Positions 40,165 through 50,078 of a stretch of 64,000 bases of DNA are shown here, piece by piece. The position numbers and the translations under genes were made by a program. Under the pieces are notes generated by a model that was given only the letters and a program-made list of their open reading frames with translations, was not told the origin of the DNA and did not search any database. Where the stretch lies: NCBI RefSeq assembly GCF_029931775.1, contig NC_079325.1, positions 21,495,461 through 21,559,460 on the forward strand, read 5' to 3'. Position 1 is the stretch's first letter. Each line of letters opens with the position of its first letter. The DNA is from Euleptes europaea (Eukaryota; Chordata; Lepidosauria; Squamata; Sphaerodactylidae).

Positions 40165-40594
40165 AAGAAAATAAGAAAAGGCCCTGCTGGAGGAGACCCA
40201 GGCCCACCAAGTCCAGCAGTCTGTTCACACAGTGGCCAACCAGGTGCCTCTAGGAAGCCCCCAAACAAGACGACTGCAGCAGCACCATCCTGCCTGTGTT
40301 CCACAGCACCCAAGATAATAGGCATGCTCTTCTGATACTGGAGAGAATAGGTATGCAGCATGACCAGTATCCATTTTGACTAGTAGCCATGGATAGCCCT
40401 CTCCTCCATAAGAACATAAGAAAAGCCTTCTAGATCAGACCAAGGTCCATCAAGTCCAGCAGTCTGTTCACACAGTGGCCAACCAGGTGCCTCTAGGAAG
40501 CCCACAAGCAAGACGACTGCAGCAGCATTATCCTGTCTGTGTTCCACAGCACCTAATATAATAGGAACACTCCTCTGATCCTGGAGAGAATAGT
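40165..40594 (-). repeat. Two consecutive CR1 3' ends
   Basis: The first copy is 40165-40405 (taagaaaataagaaaaggcc ... ggatagccctctcctc) and the second is 40409-40594 (aagaacataagaaaagcctt ... ggagagaata). The head-to-tail arrangement with the second starting in the target-like end of the first suggests preferential insertion or duplication. Confidence 0.8.
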
Positions 40595-40654
40595 GTTGTC
40601 GTTCTGTAAAGAATGTCAACACAAGGCATTTTGAGCCTGCAGAGTCCCATTTCA

Positions 40655-40678
40655 CTGCTGCTGCTGCTGCTGCTGCTG
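40655..40678. repeat. (CTG)n microsatellite
   Basis: About eight tandem ctg units. Confidence 0.8.
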
Positions 40679-40865
40679 GGGGCGGGCAGGGGGGATAAGA
40701 TTCTTATTACTAGATTCTGTGATCAGGTAAACAGTTCTGGCCTATATGCCTCGATGGTGTTGAAAAACTGGTTATTCCCATACCATTTCTGGAAACTCTA
40801 GTATTTAACAAGTAATGGTAGGCAGAAGGGGAGAAAAATAATAGAAACACGGATGAATAATTGAA

Positions 40866-41345
40866 ACCCCCAAACAAGACGAGTGCAGCAGCACCATCCT
40901 GCCCGTGTTCCGTCGCACCCAATGTAATAGGCATGCTCCTCTGATCCTGGAGATAATAGGTATGCAGCATGACTAATATCCATTCTAACTAACAGCCATG
41001 AATACCCCTCTCCTCCATGAATATGTCCACTCCCCTCTTAAAGCCCTCCAAGCTGGCAGCATTACCACATCCTGGGGCAGGGAGTTCCACAACTGAACTA
41101 TGCGTTGTGTGAAAAAAGACTTCCTTTTATCTGTTTTGGATCTCTCGCCCTCCAGCTTTAGCAGATGACCCCGTGTTCTAGTATTATGGGAGAGGGAGAA
41201 AAGCTTCTCCCTGTCCACTCTCTCCAAACCATGCATAATTTTATAGACCTCTATCATGTCTCCCCTCAGCCGCCTTCTTTCCAAGCTAAACAGCCCTAAG
41301 CGTCTTAACCACTCCCCATAGGGCAGTTGCTCTGGTTCCCTAGAG
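40866..41345 (-). repeat. CR1 3' end, longest copy of first subfamily
   Basis: From gaaacccccaaacaagacga to agggcagttgctctggttcc, 480 bp. Its minus-strand translation includes RRLRGDMIEVYKIMHGLERV, DREKLFSL and [10 protein letters not shown], the C-terminal end of CR1 ORF2. Confidence 0.82.
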
Positions 41346-41592
41346 ACTTACCCCAGGGCCGCGATTTGCGGCTTCGAGGGCCACGGGAGCAAGTCGGGAG
41401 GCCGTTTAGCCCGCAGCTGAAGACTCGGCAGGGCTTAAGGAGAAGGCTTGAAGGGCAAAAGGCAGGCTTGATCTGCAGCAGGTCTGGAACCCAAGAGCAC
41501 CATTCTTGGTTAGAACTGCCACATCCAAAGGTGAAGGTTTTTAGTTTTCTTTTCAACGTCTCTAATTTTAAAGTCTCCCATTCTAAAGTTTA

Positions 41593-41927
41593 TTTTTTAT
41601 TTTTTTTATAATTTTTTTTATTTTTATAACATAAAATAAAACAAACAATAAAACAATAATAAAAGAAAATACAAAAGAGTATCAATGAAATAATCTACAT
41701 TAATACAATCTAAATTAAAAAAATAGAAAGTTCAAAGAACCCATTTGCCCCTCCACCCACCATAAAAAGTGACCCATCACCGGACTTCCGAAGAAGTGTC
41801 TAAACAGTTTTAAAGATATCATTATTAACAATAATATAATGAATATACAAAACCTGTTTCTATAACTCACTAACTAATTTAGTAAAATCCATTTTTGCCA
41901 GTTTATCCCAATATGTGACGGCCTTCG
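41593..41927 (-). repeat. L1 LINE 3' end, with 16-bp target duplication
   Basis: A poly(T)-rich left end (complement of the poly(A) tail) and minus-strand sequence related to the copy at 39399. The perfect duplication cccattctaaagttta is at 41577-41592 and 41928-41943. 5'-truncated. Confidence 0.82.
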
Positions 41928-42002
41928 CCCATTCTAAAGTTTAAACCATGCCTTTCTAGCATGGTTTTTTTTTAGTCGTCTTACCCACCGGTATGGGTAT
42001 GT

Positions 42003-42812
42003 GCGTTAAGTGCCGTCAAGTTGCTTCCGACTCATGGCAAACCTATGAATTAATGTCCTCCAAAATGTCCTATTGTTAACAGCCTTGCTCAGGTCTTGCA
42101 AACTGAGGGTCATAGCTTCCTTTATGCAGTCAATCCATCTCATGCTGAGTCTTGCCCTTGAGACAGCAAGGGAAAAAAGTCTGCTGCAGTACAAGACAGC
42201 TCTGTGTGTTGAGTCAGTGGGGGAAAAGTCATGGTGAATGATAAAGGGGACTGGATGGAACCCCTGTGCTCCTGTGCTCCTGACTACTCTGTGAAACTAC
42301 TAGATAAGCACAGAGTGTTGACGTCTTAGCATGGAACTAGGATAAAAGTTCATTCCCCAGTACAATTGGAGCTCAGTCTTTCTGCTTGTCAAATTGCAGG
42401 CTGAGCCACAGCTGTAATAAAACTGTTTTCTCGACTAACGGTCTTGGGTCTCTCTCCTCCACGAACCTCCGTTTTTCCACAACACCCTTTTCCTGCAGTC
42501 TTCATTTTCCTAGCATTGTTTCTTCTAGTGAGTCTTGGCTTCTTATCATGTGACCAAAATACAATAGCCTCAGTTTAGTCATTTTAGCTTCTAGGGTCAG
42601 TTCAGGCTTGATCTTGTGGAACAGATCTCTTGTTCTTCCTTTTTTGTTGTTATCTTCTATTTCTTTACACTGGTTATTATAATAGTTCTCTTTGTCTCTA
42701 TGTGCTAGTCGCTGGAATGCTGCATTTAGACTTTCGATTCTGTTTTGGTCACCTTTTACTTTAGCTTCTCGTCTACCTTTAGCAATTTTAAGAGTTTCTT
42801 CTTTTGATGCAC
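42003..42812 (-). repeat. RTE-BovB fragment, internally deleted and interrupted by a solo LTR
   Basis: Pieces are 42003-42158 and 42489-42812. The minus-strand translation of the right piece reads RDKENYYNNQCKEIEDNNKK, GRTRDLFHKIKPELTLEAKM and LRLLYFGHMI. The first block belongs upstream of the RT core and the last at the C terminus, so most of the RT is missing at the FHKI-KPEL junction. Confidence 0.75.
42159..42484 (+). mobile_element. Solo LTR inserted in BovB
   Basis: A 326-bp fossil with TG...CA ends (tgagacagcaag ... ccacaaca). The flanking 4-bp duplication ccct is at 42155-42158 and 42485-42488. There is a TATA-like ataaaag near 42342 and aataaa near 42417. The 4-bp duplication suggests an endogenous retrovirus of ERV1 type (inference). 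No internal region remains. Confidence 0.7.
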
Positions 42813-43203
42813 ACCTTCATGTAGTGAGGGGATTTGTGTATGACAGCGAAGCTGAGAGCAATACCATAAGGGGCCTAGATTTTGTAAAGAGGCTAAACCC
42901 CCAGCAGTCACTCAACGCAGAACGGTCACTGCTGACACAGCAGACTAAGATGTCTCCACCCCCTTCAGGGATCAATGGCCACATCAGCAGAACAGACAGT
43001 TCCAGTGGTGATGGGGCAGAGGAATCCTTGAAGGGTAGCTACTGGGCAGCAGCATTAGTGGAAGGAGACACTGGCAGAGGATATTTCATAGACAACAGCA
43101 GTGCCACAATACAGGTATAAATACATTTAATTTTATCTTGGTAGCTCCAGGATCTTCTGCTTGCTCTGACAGGTCCTGGCCCTGGCCCTGTATGACAGTC
43201 TAA

Positions 43204-43291
43204 CAGTGCAACCCTAAGGAGAGTTACTCCAGTCTAAGCCCATTGAAATGAATGGGCTTAGACTGGAGTAACTCTCCTTAAGATTGCACTG
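43204..43291. mobile_element. Near-perfect 88-bp palindrome with TAA duplication
   Basis: The arms cagtgcaaccctaaggagag ... and ... ctctccttaagattgcactg pair over almost their full length around a gaaatga centre. taa is at 43201-43203 and 43292-43294. A TAA target and short inverted ends suggest a PIF/Harbinger-type miniature element. Confidence 0.72.
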
Positions 43292-44189
43292 TAAGTCTTG
43301 AGAAGGCCTTTTGTCCTTGTGTTCTGGTGACTTCTGCGAATTCTGGACTTGGAACTCAGCTCCCGAATGCCCAGACACCCAATTCAGACTGAGGCTGTGG
43401 CATGTGGGGAGAAGCTTAAGCCTCCCCACCCTCCAGCCTGAAACATTGTGCAGGAATACCCGTTCAGCAGCATTCCAGTCACTGCACTGCAACAGCAAAT
43501 ATAACTATGTTTTACTGCAGAGAATGTGGTGGCACAAGTACCACAAGTGCTTGTTGGATGGTACCAGTGATGTCACAGTGTATTTACAAGCCTCTTCTGT
43601 CTTGCCAAACTGGCTCGAGCCGCCAGTCCCGCATCCTCAGCTACTGATCTCACAGGTTGCATGGAAAAACATGCATTAAGAGCTGGGCATTTCAACATAC
43701 AATCGGATGAAATGACCCTTACTAAGAACTGAGGAACCGGCAGATGGCGCCTGTGCTTCACTCTTCCAGCTCTTTCTAATCCGAAAGCTAGCCAGCCAAA
43801 ATAGCTGCATCAGATTTCTGTAAAATTGTATGGTGAACTAGGGGATGTTAGCGTAGAGTGTAGCTGTGGCATCAAACCAACGAGAAACTGTTCAAGGAAA
43901 GCCATTCTCGCCGTCACAATAACAACTCGTATACTAAGTGAATTTGTTAAATATCTCTACTTTATAAGAATACTAAGGTGCTCTGTAAAAAGATTTTTTT
44001 TTAAAGTAAAGCTCCAGACGCTTGGCTAACTTCAAACTCATATTCTGAACCTACCCTCTAATTTATTTTTAAAACTGCTGGGCAGATATACTTTCTATAA
44101 TTAGTGAAATTACCTGTTCTTCATTACCTTATGATCTTAAACTAATTTTATTAAATTATTTAAAATGATCCGTTGGCGGATTATGAATT
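43292..44189. other. Intergenic sequence, nothing recognised
   Basis: No gene or repeat identified; AT-rich at the right end. Confidence 0.35.
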
Positions 44190-44452
44190 TTGAAGAAGAG
44201 TTGGTTTTTAAGGGAGAATTAAACTGGCTTACAATCACCTTCCCCTCCCCGCAACAGACACCTTGTGAGGTAGGTGGGGCTGAGACAGCTCTAAGAGAAC
44301 TGTGTCTAGCCCAAAGTCACCCAGCTGGCTTCTTGTTTAGGAGTGGGAAAGCCAGATTAGAGTCCACCGCTCATGTGCAGGAGTGGGGAATCGAAACCAG
44401 TTCTCCGGATTAGAGTCTGCCACTCTTAACCACTACACCACGCTGGCTCTTG
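44190..44452 (-). repeat. SINE family B
   Basis: Inverted copy from gaagaagagttggtttttaa to cactacaccacgctggctct; the internal part is shortened. Confidence 0.82.
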
Positions 44453-44586
44453 AATAAAGAATGCCATCACAAAATGGATATCATGGGTGGGGGCAGGGTC
44501 AATCATAAAATGGCTGCCATGGGGAGCAGGATTGCCTTCGCTGTGGGGAAGAGATGCAATTTGATTTCACTACACCTTATACCTTG

Positions 44587-44878
44587 ACAGCCAGCATGGT
44601 CTAGTGGTTAAGAGTGGTGGACTCTGATCTGGAGAACTGGGTTTGTTTCCCCACTCATTCACATGAATGGCAGAGGCTAATCTGGTGAATTGGGTTGGTT
44701 TCCCCACTCCACATGAAGCCAGCTGGGTGACCTTGGGCTAGTCACAGCTCTGTTAGAGCTCTCTCAGCCCCACCTGCCTCACAAGGTGTCTCTTGGGGGG
44801 GAATGTGATTGTAAGCCAGTTTGATTCTTCCTTAAGTGGTAGAGAAAGTCGGCATATAAATACCAACTCTTCTTACTT
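44587..44878 (+). repeat. SINE family B
   Basis: Forward copy from cagccagcatggtctagtgg to ccaactcttcttacttctt, only 135 bp from an inverted copy. The pair could fold back in RNA. Confidence 0.82.
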
Positions 44879-45248
44879 CTTAAATATAAAACATATATGT
44901 AATATGTTTAATGGGCTTTTATATTGTTTGCTTTCTTGACAATCCCATGGACAGTGCAGTCTGCAGGCTGGCTGCTGAAAAAGGAGTGCTATTTGGCAGG
45001 GAATGTTGTAGAACATCGTCGTCATCAGCATTCAAACACTTGATCTCTGACACATCGAGAAGCTGTGACCTTGATGACTGGGCCAGAATGGATTGCCACT
45101 GGTGCAAACTGCCCCAAAGGTCTGTCTGCAACTATGTTTGTGTTTGCGGTTGATCTAGCCTCTTTCAGCTCACGCTCTTGTTAAATAGGCATCTGTGTGA
45201 CTAACTTGGTGGTTGTGTTTCCCAACTGCCTTTAAAAACGCAGTTGAA

Positions 45249-45566
45249 TGAGGGTCAAGGGTAGTCGACTGGGAAAGGCAATGGCAAACCACCCTGTAAA
45301 CGTAGTCTGCCTAGTAAACGTTGCGATGTTACGTCACCCCATGGGGTGCTTGCACAGGGGACACAACCTTTACCTGTGGCTCAGTGGTAGAGCATCTGCT
45401 TGGCATGCAGAAGGTCCCAGGTTCAATCTCCAGCATCTCCAGCTAAAGGGACTAGGCAAGTAGGTGATAGGAAAGACACCTGCCTGAGACCCTGGAGAGC
45501 AACTGCCGGTCTGAGTAGACAAGACTAAGGGTCTGATTCAGTATAAGGCAGCTTCATGTGTTCATG
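45249..45566 (+). repeat. Sauria-type SINE tail followed by SINE family A
   Basis: 45249-45373 carries gggaaaggcaatggcaaacc, gcctagtaaacgttgcgatg and gcttgcacaggggac, the 3' half of a Sauria-type SINE. A forward family A SINE (ctgtggctcagtggtagagc ... ggcagcttcatgtgttcatg) follows directly, 45374-45566. Confidence 0.8.
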
Positions 45567-46271
45567 TGTACCTTTAAAAAAAACCTTTGGCTTGGTGTAA
45601 CAGGTTCTGAAACAGCCTTGCATTAAGGATTCTACAACGCTGATTGTTAATATTGCAATAGGTACAGGTTTCAGTTATGGATATCTTGGAGAGTGGAACT
45701 TTTAGGCCATTTGGGACATTGGGGAATTTGCTCATTTGAAAGGCTGAACAACTTTATGGAGGTACTGAATCACTGGAAGGCAACGGGGAGCATCCAACTG
45801 CAGCACTGCCAGAGCCACTGATTCAAAATCCCTTCCTGGCATGCAGTTCTGCATCACAAGGACTGCTAAATTGGTTAGGCACATTCCAGAAGTTACAGTT
45901 TCCTTTGCAGGGGCCATATCAAGCATTCAAAACACTACAACAGGCCAAGTAATTTGTGAATTAAGGGATTGTGTTTCTCTGGTGAAAAACTGGCCACATC
46001 TTGCTGACCTAGAATTAATGGAAGAACCAGTTAATGACTGGCCAGCTGCCAGAGTTCTGGCCAGTCAATATCCTAGGGGAAATTTCTCAATGGTTTAAGG
46101 CTGGCTTTGAAAGATTGGCTTTTGTAATAATGGTCAAGTTAACTCTTGGGAACGCTCTATCTAATGAGACCCAAGCCCTGTAGGATCTAATTCAGTTCCA
46201 CAGGACCTGTAAGACAAAGATGTTCTGCCAGGCTTATGGTTGAGGGCAGCGGTGGGAATTCACTAAGAACT
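45567..46271. other. Intergenic sequence, nothing recognised
   Basis: Short open frames are present but none resembles a known protein; no repeat recognised. Confidence 0.3.
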
Positions 46272-46455
46272 AGTTGTCTATGCTTTACCCCAGCAAGCTT
46301 TGGTACTAATTTTACCAACCTCAGAAGCATGGATGGCCAAGTCATCCTTGAGCCGGCTACGTGAAACCGACTTCCATCGGGATTGAACTCAAGTCATGAG
46401 CAGAGCTTTGATTGCAGTACTGCAGGTTACCAGTCTGTGCCATGGGGCTCTTAAG
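46272..46455 (-). repeat. Sauria-type SINE, 5' part
   Basis: The minus strand reads agagccccatggcacagact, ctgcagtactgcaatcaaag, gatggaagtcggtttcacg and so on; the 3' tail is missing. Confidence 0.75.
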
Positions 46456-47052
46456 TAAATAGGATCCATTTAAATAGTAGCCTATTGGCATGATCAACAG
46501 CTGGCTTGACAACCAAATAACTCTTTTGGGACACGTGGCATAAAATGGTTGCCCCTTTATCAATTTGAACATGGGTAATTTTCCTGTAGAGATTCACCCT
46601 TTGATGGGAACCCAGGAAACAGACCAAGAGTTGAATTTCCAACATGGCCCACAGGTATGTCAATAGATCCAAGTGTATTGGTCTCAGATGGTTCAAGTTC
46701 ATTCATGAACTGCCAAATAAGATCATGATGTGATGCTTAACATTGATTTTGATGTGATGCTTAACATTGATTTTGAATTATCTTGATCATCTAGGTGCAT
46801 TGTTAAAACCTTTGACTCCTGCACAGAAAACTTTGGTTCAGTTCAAACTTGCTCATCTCCAGCAACTAAAGGACTGGTTGAGTCATCTTAAATTAGGCAG
46901 GAAAATAAATTGATAGAGATGTTTCAAAGGAATGTATGATTTTGGCTGAACTCCTAGAAATGTTACCCTTGTACTTCATAGGGGAATATGTACTGCATGT
47001 AATTCTATAAAACTGGTAGCTATGTTAGCGTCTACTGAAATACTGCACGCTG
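46456..47052. other. Intergenic sequence with short tandem repeat
   Basis: gatgtgatgcttaacattga + ttttg is present twice in tandem (about 46727-46776). Otherwise nothing recognised. Confidence 0.4.
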
Positions 47053-47252
47053 AGAGCCAGCGTTATGTAGTAATCTGGAGAACCACGTTTGATTCCTCAC
47101 TCCTCCACATGAAGCTTGCTGGGTGACTTTGGGCTAGTCACAGTTCTCTCAGAACTCTCTCAGCCCCACCTGCCTTACAAGATGCCTGTTGTGGGAGGGG
47201 GAGGTGATGAGACTTGGGGTAGAGAAAAAATAAAAACCAACTCTTCTTCATC
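47053..47252 (+). repeat. SINE family B, internally deleted
   Basis: gagccagcgttatgtagtaa runs straight to ctggagaaccacgtttgatt, lacking part of the head and the second Leu-type block; tail ccaactcttcttca. Confidence 0.75.
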
Positions 47253-47640
47253 TAGTAGCAAAGTGGTTAGCCCCCATCCCAGTCTTGAAGACAGCAAAAC
47301 CAGGTTACTGACAAAGCCATGTCTCTCTTCACAGGGGGATTTGTCCAGCAGTGAAGAAAAATATGACTTTATAATTAATCCCCTTCCACTAACTTCAATT
47401 AAGACTGAAAGTTCCCCAGGGAAACAGAATGCCAAGAGCAACTGAAAATAGCTTAATAAAGTGAGAGGACCAAGGGGAAAACAGCCTATTCAAGTCCCTG
47501 AGAACTTACAGAATCCTGGAGAAAAAGACCTTCAAGGGGATTTTTATATACAGCCAATTATTTGCCTACTACACTAAGCACCCGTCATTTCTTTTTATGT
47601 TTCAGAAAATGGATAAGCGTTCACACAAATTTAAAATAAC

Positions 47641-49859
47641 TTTATTTTAACAGTCCATGAGGCTGAAGGTCTTTGTATCAAAACCAAAGAACTATAAGTA
47701 CCAAGGCAGAAAATAAATAACATACATTCAGATCCTTCAATAAGCACTGATCAAATGACAGGAGAGAGAAGCTGTGGTTCCCAACGTGGGGCACAGGCCC
47801 CACAGGGGGCAATTTGAAAGCTTGTTTAGACCAGGTTAATGGCCTTTTAAGACTTCCTCCACGTGAATAGGAGTTCACTTTTTGAATAATAAGAATTATA
47901 TGTCACAGGGGAGGCATCAGGATTTTAGAGATGCGTCAGTCAGGGAATTCCATGGCGAGAATTAGCACTATGCAAAAAGATCAGCCAATCTGCTTCGCAG
48001 GTGCCAAACATCATTCATGGAAAGAACAGAAAAGATAACCATATGCTTGGAATCATATGTTTAAACACAATGTGTTTTGTACCCAACCCTTTAAAGTGCA
48101 TAGATAGGCTATCGTTACAAAAATAGTGCAAGTCGCATTAACGGCACTACTTCTTAGAAAATGAACACTGCAGATGTATGTAGGTTGCTCTAGAGATGCT
48201 GTATCATCTGACTGATTACCACTAAAGTACCACCATCCAGGAAAAGTCAGATCTTTGATTTTAGCTGACCGGTTTATAATCGAGTTATAGAAGTACACAG
48301 GAATGTGAGGTCTCAAAAGCTATCCAGTGCCAACTTCAGCCCCAAGTGCAGTAATGGAAAGAAATAATGATACAGTAGTTATCCACACTGACTGTGGGGT
48401 TGAAATGGATCAAAAGACTTTACAGACAACACTTGGAGTGATGCCAGAACATATGCAGGTGAAGATTTTCATCAGTCCTGAAAGTAGATGTTATTTAGCT
48501 TCAACTGCAACAAACTGACTTATAAGTCTGTCAAAGTCATACCATTTACAGTCTGGACTGAACAATCAAACCTCAATTTTTCATATTACTGTACACTGAA
48601 GTGTAATAATGTTGACTGCTCTGCTATGAGATCCACTAAACTGATCCCTTTGCAAGTCACTCAGTCCATACAATGAGCAAATGCCCAGCCCAGAATCAAG
48701 CAGAAAGGTGAAAGGCAAACAGCAATCAAATTATCCCTATAAAATTTAAAATAAAAAGCTTTACTGGAATTTTACTATTAACTCATCAATTCAGGGCACA
48801 ATCCAGAAACAATGTTGGAAACTGAGGAAGGGTATTTGTTGAAATACTTCTGCCCCACCTTTCTCTTGCAGCCTTTCTCACTGTTCAAGAATGCAGGCTT
48901 ATCAGCATGTTCCAGTGAGTGAAGCAATATAAACAGAGGACTGTATTTTATTACTGCTATGAAAGGAATCTAATTTGGACAAAGTGAAAGAATCCTCATA
49001 TCAAGTATGCAAGGAGCGCCAAAATATTTGGGATTCTCGTCTGCTGTTGCTACCTGTGTGAAACTTCATCAAAACAGTAACATTCAGGCAAGTAAGATCT
49101 GCTCGCAAACTACAGCACAGTTGCATTTGACTTTGAGGGAACCAGTAAACAACTTTGCACAATCCACTGCAGGCTTGTACAGCGCAAGCCCAGCCCGCCT
49201 CCAAGAGAATGAGAACTGAACAGCACAGCTGTGCTATTAACTATTCTTTTTCAATTTAGGAGGGCCATCAGATATTCCACATGCTTTGTGCTCAATTGTT
49301 GCAAGTCAAAGTGCATCCAGGTCTTGATGGGAGTGCTCGTTTTTAAGCAACTCAAGCAAAATAAGGCACTTGGTGTTAACGCAACAATGCTTTTTTTTAA
49401 CCTGCGTTCCTTTCAACCCCTTGAATGTGATTAGTATGATTGCTATATTGCACTAAAAATAACCTAAAAGGTCCAAGAGTGTACGCTTCTGTAAGCTATG
49501 GCAGAAGCATCCATTTTTATTAAACCGAACGCTTTAAAATATTCCAGTTACAGAATTATTCACAGATAAAAACTGGCTCATAACTCCTTCCACGATCTAT
49601 GATCTCAGGCTGTTAACCCTAATGCAGCAGCAAAACATGTACAGTGAGTACATAGCATGAGGGTGTTGTTTTCCCGTCCCCCCATCCCCATTTTCATTTT
49701 GGATTATATAATTATTAGCCAGTCTCCAAAAATAAGGCAAGTCAAGAAAGGAAAAACATCATTTGCTTTGGTACAAGGAGCAGTTAATTTTGACATTTTC
49801 ACGTTCTCCGCTTCTGAAATCTGAGTAACAGAAGTCCTTATTCAGATGTCGTTGCCGTT
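47641..49859 (-). other. RAB11FIP1: Possible RAB11FIP1 3' UTR
   Basis: Apart from one truncated hAT-like piece near 47770-47940, this 2.2 kb is repeat-free, in sharp contrast to the intergenic DNA to its left. A minus-strand AATAAA (tttatt at 47641-47646) lies at the left edge of the repeat-free block. Extent is inferred from repeat content only; there is no transcript evidence. Confidence 0.4.
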
Positions 49860-50078
49860 TTACATTCTTCCGGCTTTTTTGTTCATGTGGGGCTGTGCCC
49901 GAAGAATATTTGGGGTTTCTTCCATGACTCTGACCAGCAAATTATCAATGTAGTCTTCCAGTTCCTGCACCTGGTTATCTCGCTTTGCTATCACATCTTT
50001 CTGTTTTAAGACCAGCTGGATCAGCTCATCATGAGTTAGCTGAGCATAAGCATAAGCAGGATCGGAAGGGTCGTATTT
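49860..50078 (-). CDS. RAB11FIP1: RAB11FIP1 exon 6: Rab11-binding domain and stop
   Basis: The acceptor is ctccttaaag. It encodes 72 residues starting KYDPSDPAYAYAQLTHDELI, then QLVLKQKDVIAKRDNQVQEL and EDYIDNLLVRVMEETPNILR, with TAA at 49862-49860. This is the FIP-RBD coiled coil. The YIDNLLVRVMEETPNIL core is the family hallmark that contacts Rab11. Confidence 0.97.
   Translation of the reverse strand, partial: KYDPSDPAYAYAQLTHDELIQLVLKQKDVIAKRDNQVQELEDYIDNLLVRVMEETPNILRAQPHMNKKAGRM

Noticed and set aside
42692-43120. 142-codon plus-strand frame
   Set aside because: Its first part is antisense to BovB and the rest has no recognisable domain.
47770-47940. Second copy of hAT family 2 (gtggttcccaacgtgggg)
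   Set aside because: Only one end is recognisable and the interior does not match 36811-37095; too weak to list as an element.
48327-48518. Possible small plus-strand gene (63 codons)
   Set aside because: No homology or promoter; it lies in the presumed RAB11FIP1 3' UTR on the opposite strand.
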